Shown one piece after another: positions 39,788-50,248 of a DNA stretch of 64,000 nt. The stretch is from an uncultured Flavobacteriaceae bacterium. GTDB taxonomy: Bacteria > Bacteroidota > Bacteroidia > Flavobacteriales > Flavobacteriaceae. Location: assembly GCA_937136755.1 (NCBI GenBank), contig CAKZOR010000084.1, positions 1 through 64,000 of the forward strand, written 5' to 3'. The notes below the pieces were generated by a model. That model was given only the letters and a program-made list of their open reading frames with translations, was not told where the DNA came from and searched no databases. A program made the translations under genes and the position numbers. Position 1 is the stretch's first letter. Every line of letters begins with the position of its first letter.

Positions 39788-41287
39788 ATGGGCCTAAAGC
39801 AATTTGCAGCAAAGATTTTTGCTAAATACATCGTACAACAAACCGCCCAATGGGCCAATGAGCCTATAGCAACTCAAGAGGGGGTTTTTGCCGCTCTAAT
39901 AGCCCAAGCCCGCCATACACAGTTTGGGAAAGACCACGGTTTTGATCAGATAAAGACCCACGAGGATTTTGTAAAAAGTGTTCCCGTGAGGGATTATGAA
40001 GACCTAAAACCTTATGTTCAAAAAGTAGTTGCTGGAGAAAAAGACGTACTCTGGCCAGGACAACCGGCTTATTTTGCCAAGACTTCAGGGACCACTTCTG
40101 GCGCCAAATACATTCCCATTACCAAGGTCTCTATTCAGGAACAAGTAAAGGCTTCTAGAGACGCTATTCTGCATTATATACACCAGAGCGGAAACAGTGA
40201 TTTTGTGACCAGAAAGATGATTTTTTTACAAGGGAGTCCTGTTTTAGATACTTCTGGATATATTCCGACAGGAAGGCTTTCTGGAATTTCTGCCCATTAT
40301 GTGCCCAGTTACTTACAGCGCAATAGATTGCCCAGCTGGGAGACCAATTGTATAGAAGATTGGGAGACAAAAGTAGACGCCGTGGTTAAAGAAACCATTA
40401 CAGAAGATATGGGCGTGATTGCTGGAATTCCTTCTTGGGTGCAAATGTATTTTGAACGTCTCAAAGCGGCCAGCGGCAAACCGGTAGGAGACTTATTTAA
40501 GCATTTTAAGCTCTTTATTTACGGGGGGGTTAATTATGAGCCTTACCGAGCTAATTTTGAAAATTTAATAGGAAGAAAAGTAGACACCATTGAGCTATTT
40601 CCTGCCAGCGAAGGCTTTTTTGCCTACCAAGACCTGCGCGATGAAAAAGGCATGTTACTGCTCTTGAATAGCGGTATTTTTTACGAGTTTATTCCCGCAG
40701 ACCAGTTCTTTGAAAAAGATCCGCCAAGATTGACCATTGGCCAAGTATCTTTGGGTGTAAACTACGTCCTGATACTCTCTACCAATGCGGGTTTATGGGG
40801 CTACAACATAGGAGACACCGTTCAATTTACTTCTTTAAAACCCTACAGGGTGATCGTTTCAGGGCGCATTAAACATTTTATTTCTGCTTTTGGAGAACAC
40901 GTCATTGCCAAAGAGGTAGAATACGCCATGCAGGAGGCCATAGAAAAAACAGACGCAAGGGTGTTGGAATTTACGGTAGCGCCTCAGATAGCTCCAAGTA
41001 GCGGATTGCCTTATCACGAGTGGTTGGTAGCCTTTGAAAAAGAACCTTCACAACCGGCCCTTTTTTCCAGTATCTTAGACCAGTCGTTACAAGACCAAAA
41101 CAGTTATTATAAAGACCTCATTGTGGGGAAAGTATTGCAAGGCTTAAAAATTACTTCCCTCCCTACAGACGCCTTTACCCAGTTTATGAAAACCAAAGGC
41201 AAATTGGGCGGGCAAAATAAAGTGCAGCGATTGGCTAACGACCGAGAAATTGCAGACGCCTTATTAAAAATGAAAGACCATGTCTAA
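39788..41287 (+). CDS. GH3 auxin-responsive promoter family acyl-adenylating protein
   Basis: AKTSGTTSGAKYIPIT (AMP-binding), ELFPASEGFFAYQ, SGRIKHFISAFGEHVIAKEVE. Confidence 0.9.
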   Translation: MGLKQFAAKIFAKYIVQQTAQWANEPIATQEGVFAALIAQARHTQFGKDHGFDQIKTHEDFVKSVPVRDYEDLKPYVQKVVAGEKDVLWPGQPAYFAKTSGTTSGAKYIPITKVSIQEQVKASRDAILHYIHQSGNSDFVTRKMIFLQGSPVLDTSGYIPTGRLSGISAHYVPSYLQRNRLPSWETNCIEDWETKVDAVVKETITEDMGVIAGIPSWVQMYFERLKAASGKPVGDLFKHFKLFIYGGVNYEPYRANFENLIGRKVDTIELFPASEGFFAYQDLRDEKGMLLLLNSGIFYEFIPADQFFEKDPPRLTIGQVSLGVNYVLILSTNAGLWGYNIGDTVQFTSLKPYRVIVSGRIKHFISAFGEHVIAKEVEYAMQEAIEKTDARVLEFTVAPQIAPSSGLPYHEWLVAFEKEPSQPALFSSILDQSLQDQNSYYKDLIVGKVLQGLKITSLPTDAFTQFMKTKGKLGGQNKVQRLANDREIADALLKMKDHV

Positions 41288-42953
41288 TAAAAATACCAGG
41301 GCTAGAGAGTCTACCAACGCCATTGAGCGTATTTATATTACCATGAGGCACCTATTTAACAGGGGCTTTTACAAGCCGATGGGGGTTTCTGGAGAAACCC
41401 TAAGAAATGCCCTCTTACAACTCAGGCCTGAAATTTACGGAAGTATAGCAGAGGAAAAGGCAGAGCTTAACGGGCTCATCTATGTGCTGGAACGATTGCC
41501 GGAAGGGATTGAAGAGTGTCGTTTTATAAACCTCACCTCAGATGAAGGTTATGGTGCAGCGCATTTTAAAGCGATTGTACCCCCAAAGAGAAGAAGAAAT
41601 TGCTTTAGGATAGACCATGAGCAAATGAATGTGGAAATCACCAGAGGCCGTTCGGATATTTATGATATTCTCACCCACTTGACGTTCTTATTTATAGAAT
41701 CACACAAGATTTTAAAGCGTGTTTACCTTGAAGACAGTCAGAAAACGACCAGAGATTGGACCAAGTTTTCAGAAGCTATTGCCAAGGGAAAACTCACTGT
41801 AGCAGAGCGAGAAACCGCTCTAATACACATGTCTAATTTTTTAGGACGTTCTTTTCTAGAAGTCTCTGAGATGCATAAAAAATTAGCCACAAAAACACAA
41901 CCAGAACGCTTTCTAAAAGTGATTTACTGGTTGGGAAAACTGGCCATAGAAGAAGAGACCACAGGAGAAAAGCGCACCATCACTTTTAGCCCACTACTCA
42001 GGGAGCGTTTGGGGCATCACATCCATGGTGAAAGATGGGCTAACGCGATTAAAGAGACGCTCATTAAACAAGACCTTATGGGCCGCCCTTTGCACATTAT
42101 TAGCGCTAATATGCACTCAGTAATGAATGCCCTTTTCGCGAGGAAAGCTTTAGGGAAAGCATTTGAAAAAAGCACCGATCTAGCCATATACGAAGCCCTC
42201 AGCGCTCCAGAAAACGAAGCCCTCAGGGCCCAGGTTACAGAATTTGCCACAGCCCATGGAATGACCTTTATCCCAGACCAATCAGGGACCAATATAGACA
42301 TACAAATTTTTGATTTAGCCAAATCGGTTGGTCAGAGCCACTTTCTGCCTACATTTAAAGACCCAGCAAAAGCACCAGTTATTTTTGTAATGGACTACGC
42401 CTTTGGAGAGCAGGCTTATGAGACTATGGACGAGTTGTTAAAGCCCTATAAAGTGAATAGAAAAACACCTTTATTTTTAGATGTTCACTCTATCTCTATC
42501 ATGGGGAAAGCAGGAATTTTAGAAGGAGGAAAAGGAGATTTAATGATTCCAAACGCTCATATTTTTGAGGGTTCCGCAGACAATTATCCCTTTGAGAATC
42601 AGCTTTGTGCTAAAGATTTTGAAGGGCACGATTTATTGGTTTTGGAAGGGGCAATGATTTCTGTTTTAGGGACATCGCTTCAGAACAAAGACATTTTGAC
42701 CTATTTCCATGAATCTACTTGGAATGTGATAGGTTTGGAGATGGAAGGCGTGCATTATCAGAAAGCCATTCAGGTGGCTTCTAAAGTGCGTAAGAGCATT
42801 CGTGAAGATGTAGAGGTGAACTATGCGTATTACGCCTCAGACAACCCATTGGAAACCGGTAGCACTCTGGCTTCTGGTGGCCTGGGAACTACAGGGGTAA
42901 AACCTACTTACCTCATCACAGAGAAAATACTCACCCAAATTTTAAGCTCATAA
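41280..42953 (+). CDS. DUF6909 family protein (conserved Bacteroidota, unknown function)
   Basis: 557 aa; starts inside the GH3 gene (8-bp overlap); C-terminal NVIGLEMEGVHYQKAI resembles the EMEG-type substrate motif of nucleoside phosphorylase folds. Confidence 0.7.
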   Translation: MSNKNTRARESTNAIERIYITMRHLFNRGFYKPMGVSGETLRNALLQLRPEIYGSIAEEKAELNGLIYVLERLPEGIEECRFINLTSDEGYGAAHFKAIVPPKRRRNCFRIDHEQMNVEITRGRSDIYDILTHLTFLFIESHKILKRVYLEDSQKTTRDWTKFSEAIAKGKLTVAERETALIHMSNFLGRSFLEVSEMHKKLATKTQPERFLKVIYWLGKLAIEEETTGEKRTITFSPLLRERLGHHIHGERWANAIKETLIKQDLMGRPLHIISANMHSVMNALFARKALGKAFEKSTDLAIYEALSAPENEALRAQVTEFATAHGMTFIPDQSGTNIDIQIFDLAKSVGQSHFLPTFKDPAKAPVIFVMDYAFGEQAYETMDELLKPYKVNRKTPLFLDVHSISIMGKAGILEGGKGDLMIPNAHIFEGSADNYPFENQLCAKDFEGHDLLVLEGAMISVLGTSLQNKDILTYFHESTWNVIGLEMEGVHYQKAIQVASKVRKSIREDVEVNYAYYASDNPLETGSTLASGGLGTTGVKPTYLITEKILTQILSS

Positions 42954-42955
42954 TC

Positions 42956-44002
42956 ATGTCATTACTTATCACAGGAGGAGCAGGTTTTATAGGCTCACAT
43001 GTAGTGCGTTTGTTTGTACAAAAATATCCAGAATACCACATTATTAATTTAGACGCCTTAACCTACGCAGGTAATTTAGAAAACCTCATAGACATTGAAC
43101 AGGCACCCAATTACACTTTTGTCAAAGGCAGTATAACAGATAGTTCGCTTTTAAAACAGCTTTTTACACAATACGACATAAAAGGGGTTATTCACCTCGC
43201 AGCAGAAAGCCACGTAGACCGATCTATTAAAGATCCTATGGCATTTATAGACACCAATATAAAAGGCACAGCAGCGCTTTTAAACGCCTGTAGGACCCAT
43301 TGGAAATCCTTTGAGGGAAGGCGCTTTTATCAGATCAGTACTGATGAGGTCTTTGGCGCTTTGGGAGACACCGGCTATTTCACAGAAGACAGCCCATACG
43401 CGCCCAATTCCCCTTATTCTGCCTCAAAGGCCAGTGCAGACCACTTGGTGCGCGCCTATGGAGAAACCTATGGTTTGCCCTATGTGATCTCTAATTGCTC
43501 TAACAATTACGGGCCCAATCATTTTCCAGAAAAGCTCATCCCGCTGTGCATACACAATATCTTAGAGGGCAAGGAACTGCCCATTTATGGCAATGGCTTA
43601 TACACCAGGGATTGGCTGTATGTAAAAGACCATGCCTTGGCCATAGATCAGGTTTACCATCAGGGAGAAAATGCAGCAACCTATCTCATAGGGGGGCACA
43701 ATGAATATACCAATATAGACCTTATTCGCCTTTTGTGCGACCAAATGGATGCTCGCTTAAAGAGACCCCAAGGAACGGCTCAAAAACTGATTACTTTTGT
43801 AAAAGACCGTCCAGGACACGACCTTCGTTATGCCATAGATGCCAGTAAAATTCAGCAAAGCTTGGGTTGGACTCCTGCCCATACTTTTGAACAAGGACTG
43901 GCTGCCACCATCACATGGTATTTAGAACATCCAGATTGGTTAAGTCAGGTTACTTCTGGCGCTTATAAATCCTATTACGAAAACCAATACAAATCGGAAT
44001 AG
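42956..44002 (+). CDS. rfbB: dTDP-glucose 4,6-dehydratase
   Basis: LLITGGAGFIGSHVVR...HLAAESHVDRSI...YSASKASADHLVRAYGETYGLP. Confidence 0.95.
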   Translation: MSLLITGGAGFIGSHVVRLFVQKYPEYHIINLDALTYAGNLENLIDIEQAPNYTFVKGSITDSSLLKQLFTQYDIKGVIHLAAESHVDRSIKDPMAFIDTNIKGTAALLNACRTHWKSFEGRRFYQISTDEVFGALGDTGYFTEDSPYAPNSPYSASKASADHLVRAYGETYGLPYVISNCSNNYGPNHFPEKLIPLCIHNILEGKELPIYGNGLYTRDWLYVKDHALAIDQVYHQGENAATYLIGGHNEYTNIDLIRLLCDQMDARLKRPQGTAQKLITFVKDRPGHDLRYAIDASKIQQSLGWTPAHTFEQGLAATITWYLEHPDWLSQVTSGAYKSYYENQYKSE

Positions 44003-44071
44003 AAAGTGTTATTTTAGCGACAGGGTTTGAGGCGCTACAAAGCGGCCTAAAACCCGTTTAAAAAAAAGAAA

Positions 44072-44932
44072 ATGAAAGGTATTATTTTAGCAGGCGGGAG
44101 CGGAAGCAGACTACACCCCATTACTCTGGCGGTAAGTAAACAACTCATGCCTGTCTACAATAAACCCATGATCTACTACCCTATTTCTACCCTAATGTAT
44201 GCGGGTATTCGGGAGATCTTAATCATTACCACCCCTACAGATGCACCGCTTTTTAAACAGTTATTGGGAGATGGAAGCGCCTTGGGCTGTCAGTTTTCTT
44301 ATGCGGTTCAAGAGGCACCAAATGGATTGGCGGAGGCATTTATTATAGGAGAATCCTTCATTGGAGATTCAGATGTGGCCTTGATTTTAGGCGACAATAT
44401 TTTTTATGGAAGTGGTTTGTCAAAAACCCTACAAGCGGTTAAAAATCCACAAGGAGGGACCATTTTTGCCTATGCTGTTCAAGATCCGCAGCGTTATGGC
44501 GTAGTGACTTTTGACGACCAACAAAAAGCCCTTTCCATAGAAGAAAAACCGGAGCATCCGGCCTCTAATTATGCCGTTCCAGGTATTTATTTTTACGACG
44601 CCTCGGTAGTGGCCATTGCAAAGTCTATACCACCCAGTCAACGGGGAGAATTGGAAATCACAGACATTAACAGCGCTTACTTAAAGCAGGGAAAATTAAA
44701 TGTTCAAAAACTAGACGCCGGGATTGCCTGGCTAGACACGGGAACTTTTGAGTCTCTTAGACATGCGGCTCAGTTTGTAGAAGTCATAGAAACCAGACAG
44801 GGACTAAGCGTGGGATCTATAGAGTTGGCGGCTTATGAAATGGGCTATATAAGCAAAGATGCTTTTATTGCCTTGGCAAAACCATTGGAGAAAAGTGGCT
44901 ACGGAAAAAACCTATTGAGAAATCTTCATTAG
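44072..44932 (+). CDS. rfbA: Glucose-1-phosphate thymidylyltransferase
   Basis: [55 protein letters not shown]. Confidence 0.97.
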   Translation: MKGIILAGGSGSRLHPITLAVSKQLMPVYNKPMIYYPISTLMYAGIREILIITTPTDAPLFKQLLGDGSALGCQFSYAVQEAPNGLAEAFIIGESFIGDSDVALILGDNIFYGSGLSKTLQAVKNPQGGTIFAYAVQDPQRYGVVTFDDQQKALSIEEKPEHPASNYAVPGIYFYDASVVAIAKSIPPSQRGELEITDINSAYLKQGKLNVQKLDAGIAWLDTGTFESLRHAAQFVEVIETRQGLSVGSIELAAYEMGYISKDAFIALAKPLEKSGYGKNLLRNLH

Positions 44933-44986
44933 TATCATGAATAAAAACACTATGAACGCGACCTTAATGGAAAAACCCCTTTTGGC

Positions 44987-45529
44987 ATGGCCTATATAGA
45001 AACCCCTTTAAAAGGTTGTTTTGAAATAACCCCAACCCTATTTAAAGACGCCCGTGGCTCTTTTTTTGAGGCTTTTAATAAGGCCCATTTTCAAGCGGCC
45101 ACTGGAATTTCTTTTGAGGTAGCCCAAGAGAATCAATCTACTTCGGTGAAAGGAACCATCAGAGCCCTTCATTACCAAAAAGGTGACTACGCACAAGCCA
45201 AATTGGTTCGGGTACTAGAGGGAGACATTATAGATGTGGTGGTAGATTTAAGACCGGGCTCTCCTACCTATGGTCAACACCATCGAATACAATTAAGCGC
45301 TTTGAATCTCAAGCAGCTTTATATACCCAAAGGTTTTGCCCATGGATTTTCTGTGTTGAGTAAAATTGCTACAGTGGTGTACGCCTGTGACGCGCCTTAT
45401 CAAAAGGATCAAGAAGGCGGGGTGTATTACGCAGACCCTTCCTTAAATATTGACTGGGGCCTTGGAGACAGCACCCCTTTATTATCTGAAAAAGACCAAG
45501 CCCTCCCGCTTTTAAAAGATATTTTATAA
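44987..45529 (+). CDS. rfbC: dTDP-4-dehydrorhamnose 3,5-epimerase
   Basis: DARGSFFEAFNKAHF...QENQSTSVKGTIRALHYQ...YIPKGFAHGFSVLS; stop overlaps the rfbD start (TAATG). Confidence 0.95.
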   Translation: MAYIETPLKGCFEITPTLFKDARGSFFEAFNKAHFQAATGISFEVAQENQSTSVKGTIRALHYQKGDYAQAKLVRVLEGDIIDVVVDLRPGSPTYGQHHRIQLSALNLKQLYIPKGFAHGFSVLSKIATVVYACDAPYQKDQEGGVYYADPSLNIDWGLGDSTPLLSEKDQALPLLKDIL

Positions 45530-46494
45530 TGGGGGAGTTGCTGCAAAAAGACAGGATCTTGGTCACTGGCGCTAGTGGCCAGTTGGGACAGTCTTTACAG
45601 TATGTCCTTCAACATCAGCTTAGCCATCAAATGACTTCCGATGTGCTGGACAGCACCCCTACCCATGAGCAAATGGCTGCTTTTGCGGCAGGACATGAAT
45701 TTATTTTTTTAGACAGAAACCACTTAGATTTAAGCCCTAGGGAAACCTTTTCTAAGGATATTGAGGGACTCATAGACGAGCACTGGCCTAAGGCTTTTAT
45801 ACATGCAGCAGCATATACCCAAGTAGACGCGGCTGAATCTGACGAGCAAACCGCTTTTCAGATCAATGAACAAGCCACTGCACTGCTAGCCCAAGCCTGC
45901 GCCCAGCGAAATATTCTCTTTATTTACCTTTCTACAGACTTTGTGTTTGGCGGTAAAAACCCCCATCAAAAACCTTTTACGCCGGCAGATCCCATTGCCC
46001 CAGAAGGGGTGTATGCGCGCTCTAAAGCGGCAGGGGAAAAGGCGGTACACCGCGCTGCAGGACCTCATTATATTGTGCGTACCTCTTGGCTATTTAGTCC
46101 TTTTGGGCACAACTTTGTAAAAACCATGTTGCGTTTGGCGCAGCAAAGATCAGACCCTAAACTTCCAAGTATTTCTGTAGTAGCAGACCAATTTGGCTGT
46201 CCTACCTCTGCCTTAGATTTGGCTCGATGCCTAATACAACTGATCGCTTCAAAAGCCCAGCCTTATGGCATACACCATTACAGCAATGCAGGCCCTGCCC
46301 ATTGGGCTCAGTTGGCTGGCGCTGTTTTTGAACAGCGTAATTTGCCCATCACAGTAAAACCCATTAGCACCAAAGATTTCGCAGCACCAGCGCCTCGCCC
46401 CCACTACAGCGTATTAGAAAATACGTTAGACCCAAAGGCAAGACCTTGGAAAGAAGCTTTGGCTGAGGTACTCAATATATTAAAGACCGCTTAA
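45529..46494 (+). CDS. rfbD: dTDP-4-dehydrorhamnose reductase
   Basis: ILVTGASGQLGQSLQ...HAAAYTQVDAAESD...YLSTDFVFGG...GVYARSKAAGEKAV. Confidence 0.93.
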   Translation: MGELLQKDRILVTGASGQLGQSLQYVLQHQLSHQMTSDVLDSTPTHEQMAAFAAGHEFIFLDRNHLDLSPRETFSKDIEGLIDEHWPKAFIHAAAYTQVDAAESDEQTAFQINEQATALLAQACAQRNILFIYLSTDFVFGGKNPHQKPFTPADPIAPEGVYARSKAAGEKAVHRAAGPHYIVRTSWLFSPFGHNFVKTMLRLAQQRSDPKLPSISVVADQFGCPTSALDLARCLIQLIASKAQPYGIHHYSNAGPAHWAQLAGAVFEQRNLPITVKPISTKDFAAPAPRPHYSVLENTLDPKARPWKEALAEVLNILKTA

Positions 46495-46517
46495 TGCCCT
46501 TATAAAGTTCGCTCCAT

Positions 46518-47510
46518 ATGACGCATACAACACTGACAAAAAAAAGAATTTTAATCACAGGAGCCGCTGGCTTTTTAGGGTCTCACCTCTGTGATTTTTT
46601 TATCGAAAAGGATTTTCATGTCATTGGTATGGACAACCTCATCACGGGAGATTTAAAAAACATTTCCCACCTGTTCTCTTTACACAACTTTGAGTTTCAC
46701 CACCACGACGTCACTACTTTTGTTCACGTGCCTGGTACCTTAGATTATATTTTACATTTCGCTTCTCCCGCAAGCCCTATAGACTATCTGAAGATTCCCA
46801 TAGAAACCCTAAAAGTGGGTGCCTTGGGCACCCATAATTTATTGGGCTTGGCCAAGGAGAAAGGCGCTCGAATTTTAGTGGCTTCTACCTCAGAAGTGTA
46901 CGGAGACCCTTTGGTACACCCACAAACAGAAGATTACAACGGAAACGTGAGCCCTGTAGGACCTAGGGGCGTCTATGACGAGGCCAAACGCTTTATGGAA
47001 TCTATTACCATGGCCTACCACCGCTTTCACGGTCTAGAGACCCGTATTGTGAGAATCTTTAATACCTACGGTCCTAGAATGAGGCTCAATGACGGGAGAG
47101 TAGTTCCGGCTTTTATGGGACAGGTACTCAGAGGAGAAGACCTCACCGTATTTGGAGACGGCAGCCAGACAAGATCCTTTTGTTATATTTCAGATCAGGT
47201 AGCGGGTATTTACAGCCTGCTTATGTCTGATTACGCGGACCCTGTCAATATTGGAAACCCTCACGAAACAACTATTCTAGAATTTGCTCAGGAAATTCAA
47301 CGCCTCAGTGGTACAGATCAAAAAATAGTCTTTAAGCCCCTACCTCAGGACGACCCACTCCAGCGAAAACCAGATATTTCACTGGCTAAAAAAGTATTGG
47401 ATTGGACCCCTAAAGTATCTAGAGAAGAGGGTATTGTCAAGGTTTTTGATTATTTTAAGTCCCTGCCTTTAGAAGAATTAAACGCCAAGGCACACCGAGA
47501 TTTTAAATAA
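46518..47510 (+). CDS. UDP-glucuronate decarboxylase-like SDR (UDP-xylose synthase family)
   Basis: [40 protein letters not shown]...[22 protein letters not shown]...[15 protein letters not shown]. Confidence 0.88.
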   Translation: MTHTTLTKKRILITGAAGFLGSHLCDFFIEKDFHVIGMDNLITGDLKNISHLFSLHNFEFHHHDVTTFVHVPGTLDYILHFASPASPIDYLKIPIETLKVGALGTHNLLGLAKEKGARILVASTSEVYGDPLVHPQTEDYNGNVSPVGPRGVYDEAKRFMESITMAYHRFHGLETRIVRIFNTYGPRMRLNDGRVVPAFMGQVLRGEDLTVFGDGSQTRSFCYISDQVAGIYSLLMSDYADPVNIGNPHETTILEFAQEIQRLSGTDQKIVFKPLPQDDPLQRKPDISLAKKVLDWTPKVSREEGIVKVFDYFKSLPLEELNAKAHRDFK

Positions 47511-47570
47511 ATTCACGGAGAGCCAAAGGGTTTATCACACAAAGTGTATTTTTACAAAAATTTTTACCCC

Positions 47571-48845
47571 ATGAATATTCTCATTCTAGGCGCCGGAGGG
47601 CGTGAACACACCATTGCATGGAAGCTCAAAGAAAGCCAAACCCCTACACAGTTGTTTGTAGCTCCTGGAAATGCAGGAACAGCTAAGATAGCGACTAATC
47701 TAGCGATTGGTGTCACCGATTTTCCAGCCATTAAGGAAGCAGTTTTGGCCCATGACATTCAAATGGTTGTGGTAGGACCAGAAGACCCATTGGTTTCAGG
47801 GATACATGATTTTTTTCTAGCAGACCCAGCCCTTTCGGATGTTCCTGTGATTGGCCCACAGAAAGCTGCTGCTGCCTTAGAGGGCAGTAAGGATTTTGCC
47901 AAGCAATTTCTCATGCGCCACCACATTCCAACAGCAGCCTATCAAGCTTTTACAGCTGCAAACTTGGAAGCGGGCTATGCTTTCTTAGACACATTACAGC
48001 CTCCTTATGTATTAAAAGCAGACGGTTTAGCGGCTGGTAAAGGGGTGCTAATTTTAGAAGACTTGGCAAAAGCAAAGGAAGAATTGAAAAACATGCTGGT
48101 AGACGCCAAGTTTGGCGCGGCCAGTACCACTGTGGTGATAGAAGAGTTTTTAGACGGTATTGAACTGTCTTGTTTTGTCTTAACAGATGGTAAAAACTAT
48201 AAAGTACTCCCTACCGCCAAGGATTATAAGAGAATTGGCGCTGGAGATACGGGACTCAATACCGGAGGTATGGGGGCTATTTCTCCCGTCCCTTTTGCAG
48301 ACCAAGCGTTTATGGATAAGATTCATACAAGGGTAGTGGCACCTACGATTCAAGGCTTAGAAAAAGACGGCCTCCCTTATAAAGGCTTTATTTTTATTGG
48401 CCTGATAAAAGTAGGGGAAGATCCTTTTGTCATAGAGTACAATGTGCGTTTGGGCGATCCAGAAACAGAGGTAGTCTTGCCTAGACTAAAAACAGATTTA
48501 GTCGCGGTCTTTAATGCCGTAGCCAAGCAAACATTAGATCAGATAGACTTGACAATAGATCCAAGAACAGCCACCACAGTGATGAGTGTTGCAGGTGGGT
48601 ACCCAGAAGCCTATGAAAAGGGGCATGAAATTTCAGGCCTAGACAGCCCGAGCGATGCGCTGGTTTTTCATGCAGGAACCACTTTGAAAAATGGACGCGT
48701 GCTCACTAATGGCGGCAGGGTTTTGGCGGTAACAAGTTTTGGAAACGATTACAAAGAAGCTTTGTCCAGGTCTTACGATCGATTAAAAGGCATTTCTTTT
48801 AAAGACATATACTACAGAGAAGATTTAGGTTTTGATTTGGATTAA
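47571..48845 (+). CDS. purD: Phosphoribosylamine-glycine ligase
   Basis: MNILILGAGGREHTIAWKLKES...LKADGLAAGKGVLI...GDTGLNTGGMGAISPVP. Confidence 0.96.
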   Translation: MNILILGAGGREHTIAWKLKESQTPTQLFVAPGNAGTAKIATNLAIGVTDFPAIKEAVLAHDIQMVVVGPEDPLVSGIHDFFLADPALSDVPVIGPQKAAAALEGSKDFAKQFLMRHHIPTAAYQAFTAANLEAGYAFLDTLQPPYVLKADGLAAGKGVLILEDLAKAKEELKNMLVDAKFGAASTTVVIEEFLDGIELSCFVLTDGKNYKVLPTAKDYKRIGAGDTGLNTGGMGAISPVPFADQAFMDKIHTRVVAPTIQGLEKDGLPYKGFIFIGLIKVGEDPFVIEYNVRLGDPETEVVLPRLKTDLVAVFNAVAKQTLDQIDLTIDPRTATTVMSVAGGYPEAYEKGHEISGLDSPSDALVFHAGTTLKNGRVLTNGGRVLAVTSFGNDYKEALSRSYDRLKGISFKDIYYREDLGFDLD

Positions 48846-48852
48846 AGCCTAA

Positions 48853-48882
48853 AAAAAAGCCCGCTGAAAGCGGGCTTTTTTA
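48853..48882. terminator. Intrinsic terminator after purD (bidirectional)
   Basis: AAAAAAGCCCGCT-GAA-AGCGGGCTTTTTT. Confidence 0.88.
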
Positions 48883-48910
48883 ATATGATACATGGCCTAA
48901 GCCTTAAGTA

Positions 48911-49135
48911 TTAAATATAAGAGTGAGCAGAAACGTCTTTGTTTTCTTCTCCTGAATCACTGAAACCTTTTAATTGAAGCATCCAATATACCATTGCGGC
49001 AGCGCCAATGAGCATAAAAACCCAGTTCAGTGCGTTGGCTCCCCACCAGTTGTCCATACTGCGTAAGGCGTCAAAAGGCAAGAATAAAAAATCTACAAAA
49101 AGACTTTCAATGGCTTTAAAAAGAGAAATCATCAT
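48911..49135 (-). CDS. DUF6341 family small membrane protein
   Basis: LFKAIESLFVDFLFLPFDALRSMDNWWGANALNWVFMLIGAAAMVYWMLQLKGFSDSGEENKDVSAHSYI. Confidence 0.75.
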   Translation of the reverse strand: MMISLFKAIESLFVDFLFLPFDALRSMDNWWGANALNWVFMLIGAAAMVYWMLQLKGFSDSGEENKDVSAHSYI

Positions 49136-49255
49136 GACAATTTATTTTAAGTAGCCTCAATAAAACAAGGCCAACATTTTTATTATTTAGTGTAACTTTA
49201 TCCTTGAGAAGGTTATTAAGCAACCTCTCAGTCTACAAAAGTATAAAATCTTCTC

Positions 49256-50218
49256 ATGATAAGCCACATTTTTAGCAAAACAAAGCCTGTAAATTTTTTG
49301 CTGCTTACCTTCTTATTGGCTGTTTATATACTTTCTTTCGAGGGCTTTATAGGCATTGGTTCTGGGGACAACCGTGGTTTTTGGGCCTATTTAATGCAAA
49401 ACATAGGTTTTTTCTTAAAAGGTTTGGCGCTTTTTGTTCCCGTACTCTTTCTCATAGACTTTATACTCAAAAGAAACAAACTGGTACTCACCCATAGCTA
49501 CACCCTCTTTTATTTCGTGGTTTTTTGTGGTCTTTTTCCTGCTGTTTTTTCCCATACAGACTTCCTTTTGGCTCACTTTTTTGTCCTTCTAGGACTCAGG
49601 CGTATCTTGAGCTTAAAGACCAAGCAACGCTCTAGAAGAAAAGTTTTTGAAGCCTGTTTGTGGTTTTTGGTCGCCAGTTATTTTTATGATTGGACCCTAT
49701 TATACCTCCTTGTTTTAGTGGCATCGCTCTTTATTTATGACAAAAACAATCCGCGGTATTGGGGATTAATTCTTTGGGCCATTTTGGTGTATGCAGTATT
49801 GCTTTGGGGGTTTGTTATTAGAGACAACTTTAGTTCTTTTTTCAATCAGCAGTATCTTTTTAATATTCCCCCCCAAGGGTTTTCTACTAAAATAAGCTTG
49901 TTAATTATTGGTTTTTTTGGTAGTAGCACCTTAGTGTTGTTGTGGAATTACAGCAGGAAAGCGAGCGCAAAAGTGGCTTCATTGGGGCGTAAAAATAGCT
50001 TGGCTATACTGACCTTGACCGGATTTTTAGGGGGGCTACTTTACCTCTTTTCTCCAGCAGACAACTACAGCGCATTAGTGTTTTCTTTTTTTCCCTTGGC
50101 TTTTCTTTGGAGTAACACCACGGAATTATTACCCAAAACTTGGCAGAAGGAAGTCATAATGTGGAGTATGTTAAGCGTACCCCTCTGGAGTTTAATCGTT
50201 TATTTGGTTCAAAATTAA
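49256..50218 (+). CDS. DUF6427 family integral membrane protein
   Basis: About 10 hydrophobic segments; position next to DUF6341/purD as often seen in flavobacteria. Confidence 0.7.
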   Translation: MISHIFSKTKPVNFLLLTFLLAVYILSFEGFIGIGSGDNRGFWAYLMQNIGFFLKGLALFVPVLFLIDFILKRNKLVLTHSYTLFYFVVFCGLFPAVFSHTDFLLAHFFVLLGLRRILSLKTKQRSRRKVFEACLWFLVASYFYDWTLLYLLVLVASLFIYDKNNPRYWGLILWAILVYAVLLWGFVIRDNFSSFFNQQYLFNIPPQGFSTKISLLIIGFFGSSTLVLLWNYSRKASAKVASLGRKNSLAILTLTGFLGGLLYLFSPADNYSALVFSFFPLAFLWSNTTELLPKTWQKEVIMWSMLSVPLWSLIVYLVQN

Positions 50219-50223
50219 ATGGG

Positions 50224-50231
50224 TACCTTTG
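50224..50231 (+). promoter_or_regulatory. -7 promoter box
   Basis: TACCTTTG 18 nt before the DUF4254 ATG; TTTGG about 20 bp upstream. Confidence 0.5.
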
Positions 50232-50248
50232 CCCAAAATCACTAGAAT

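Noticed and set aside
46731-46742. CACGTG-containing stretch (TGTTCACGTGCC) as another parS
   Set aside because: Core spacing is wrong (missing one base of TGTTNCACGTG) and the right arm does not match.
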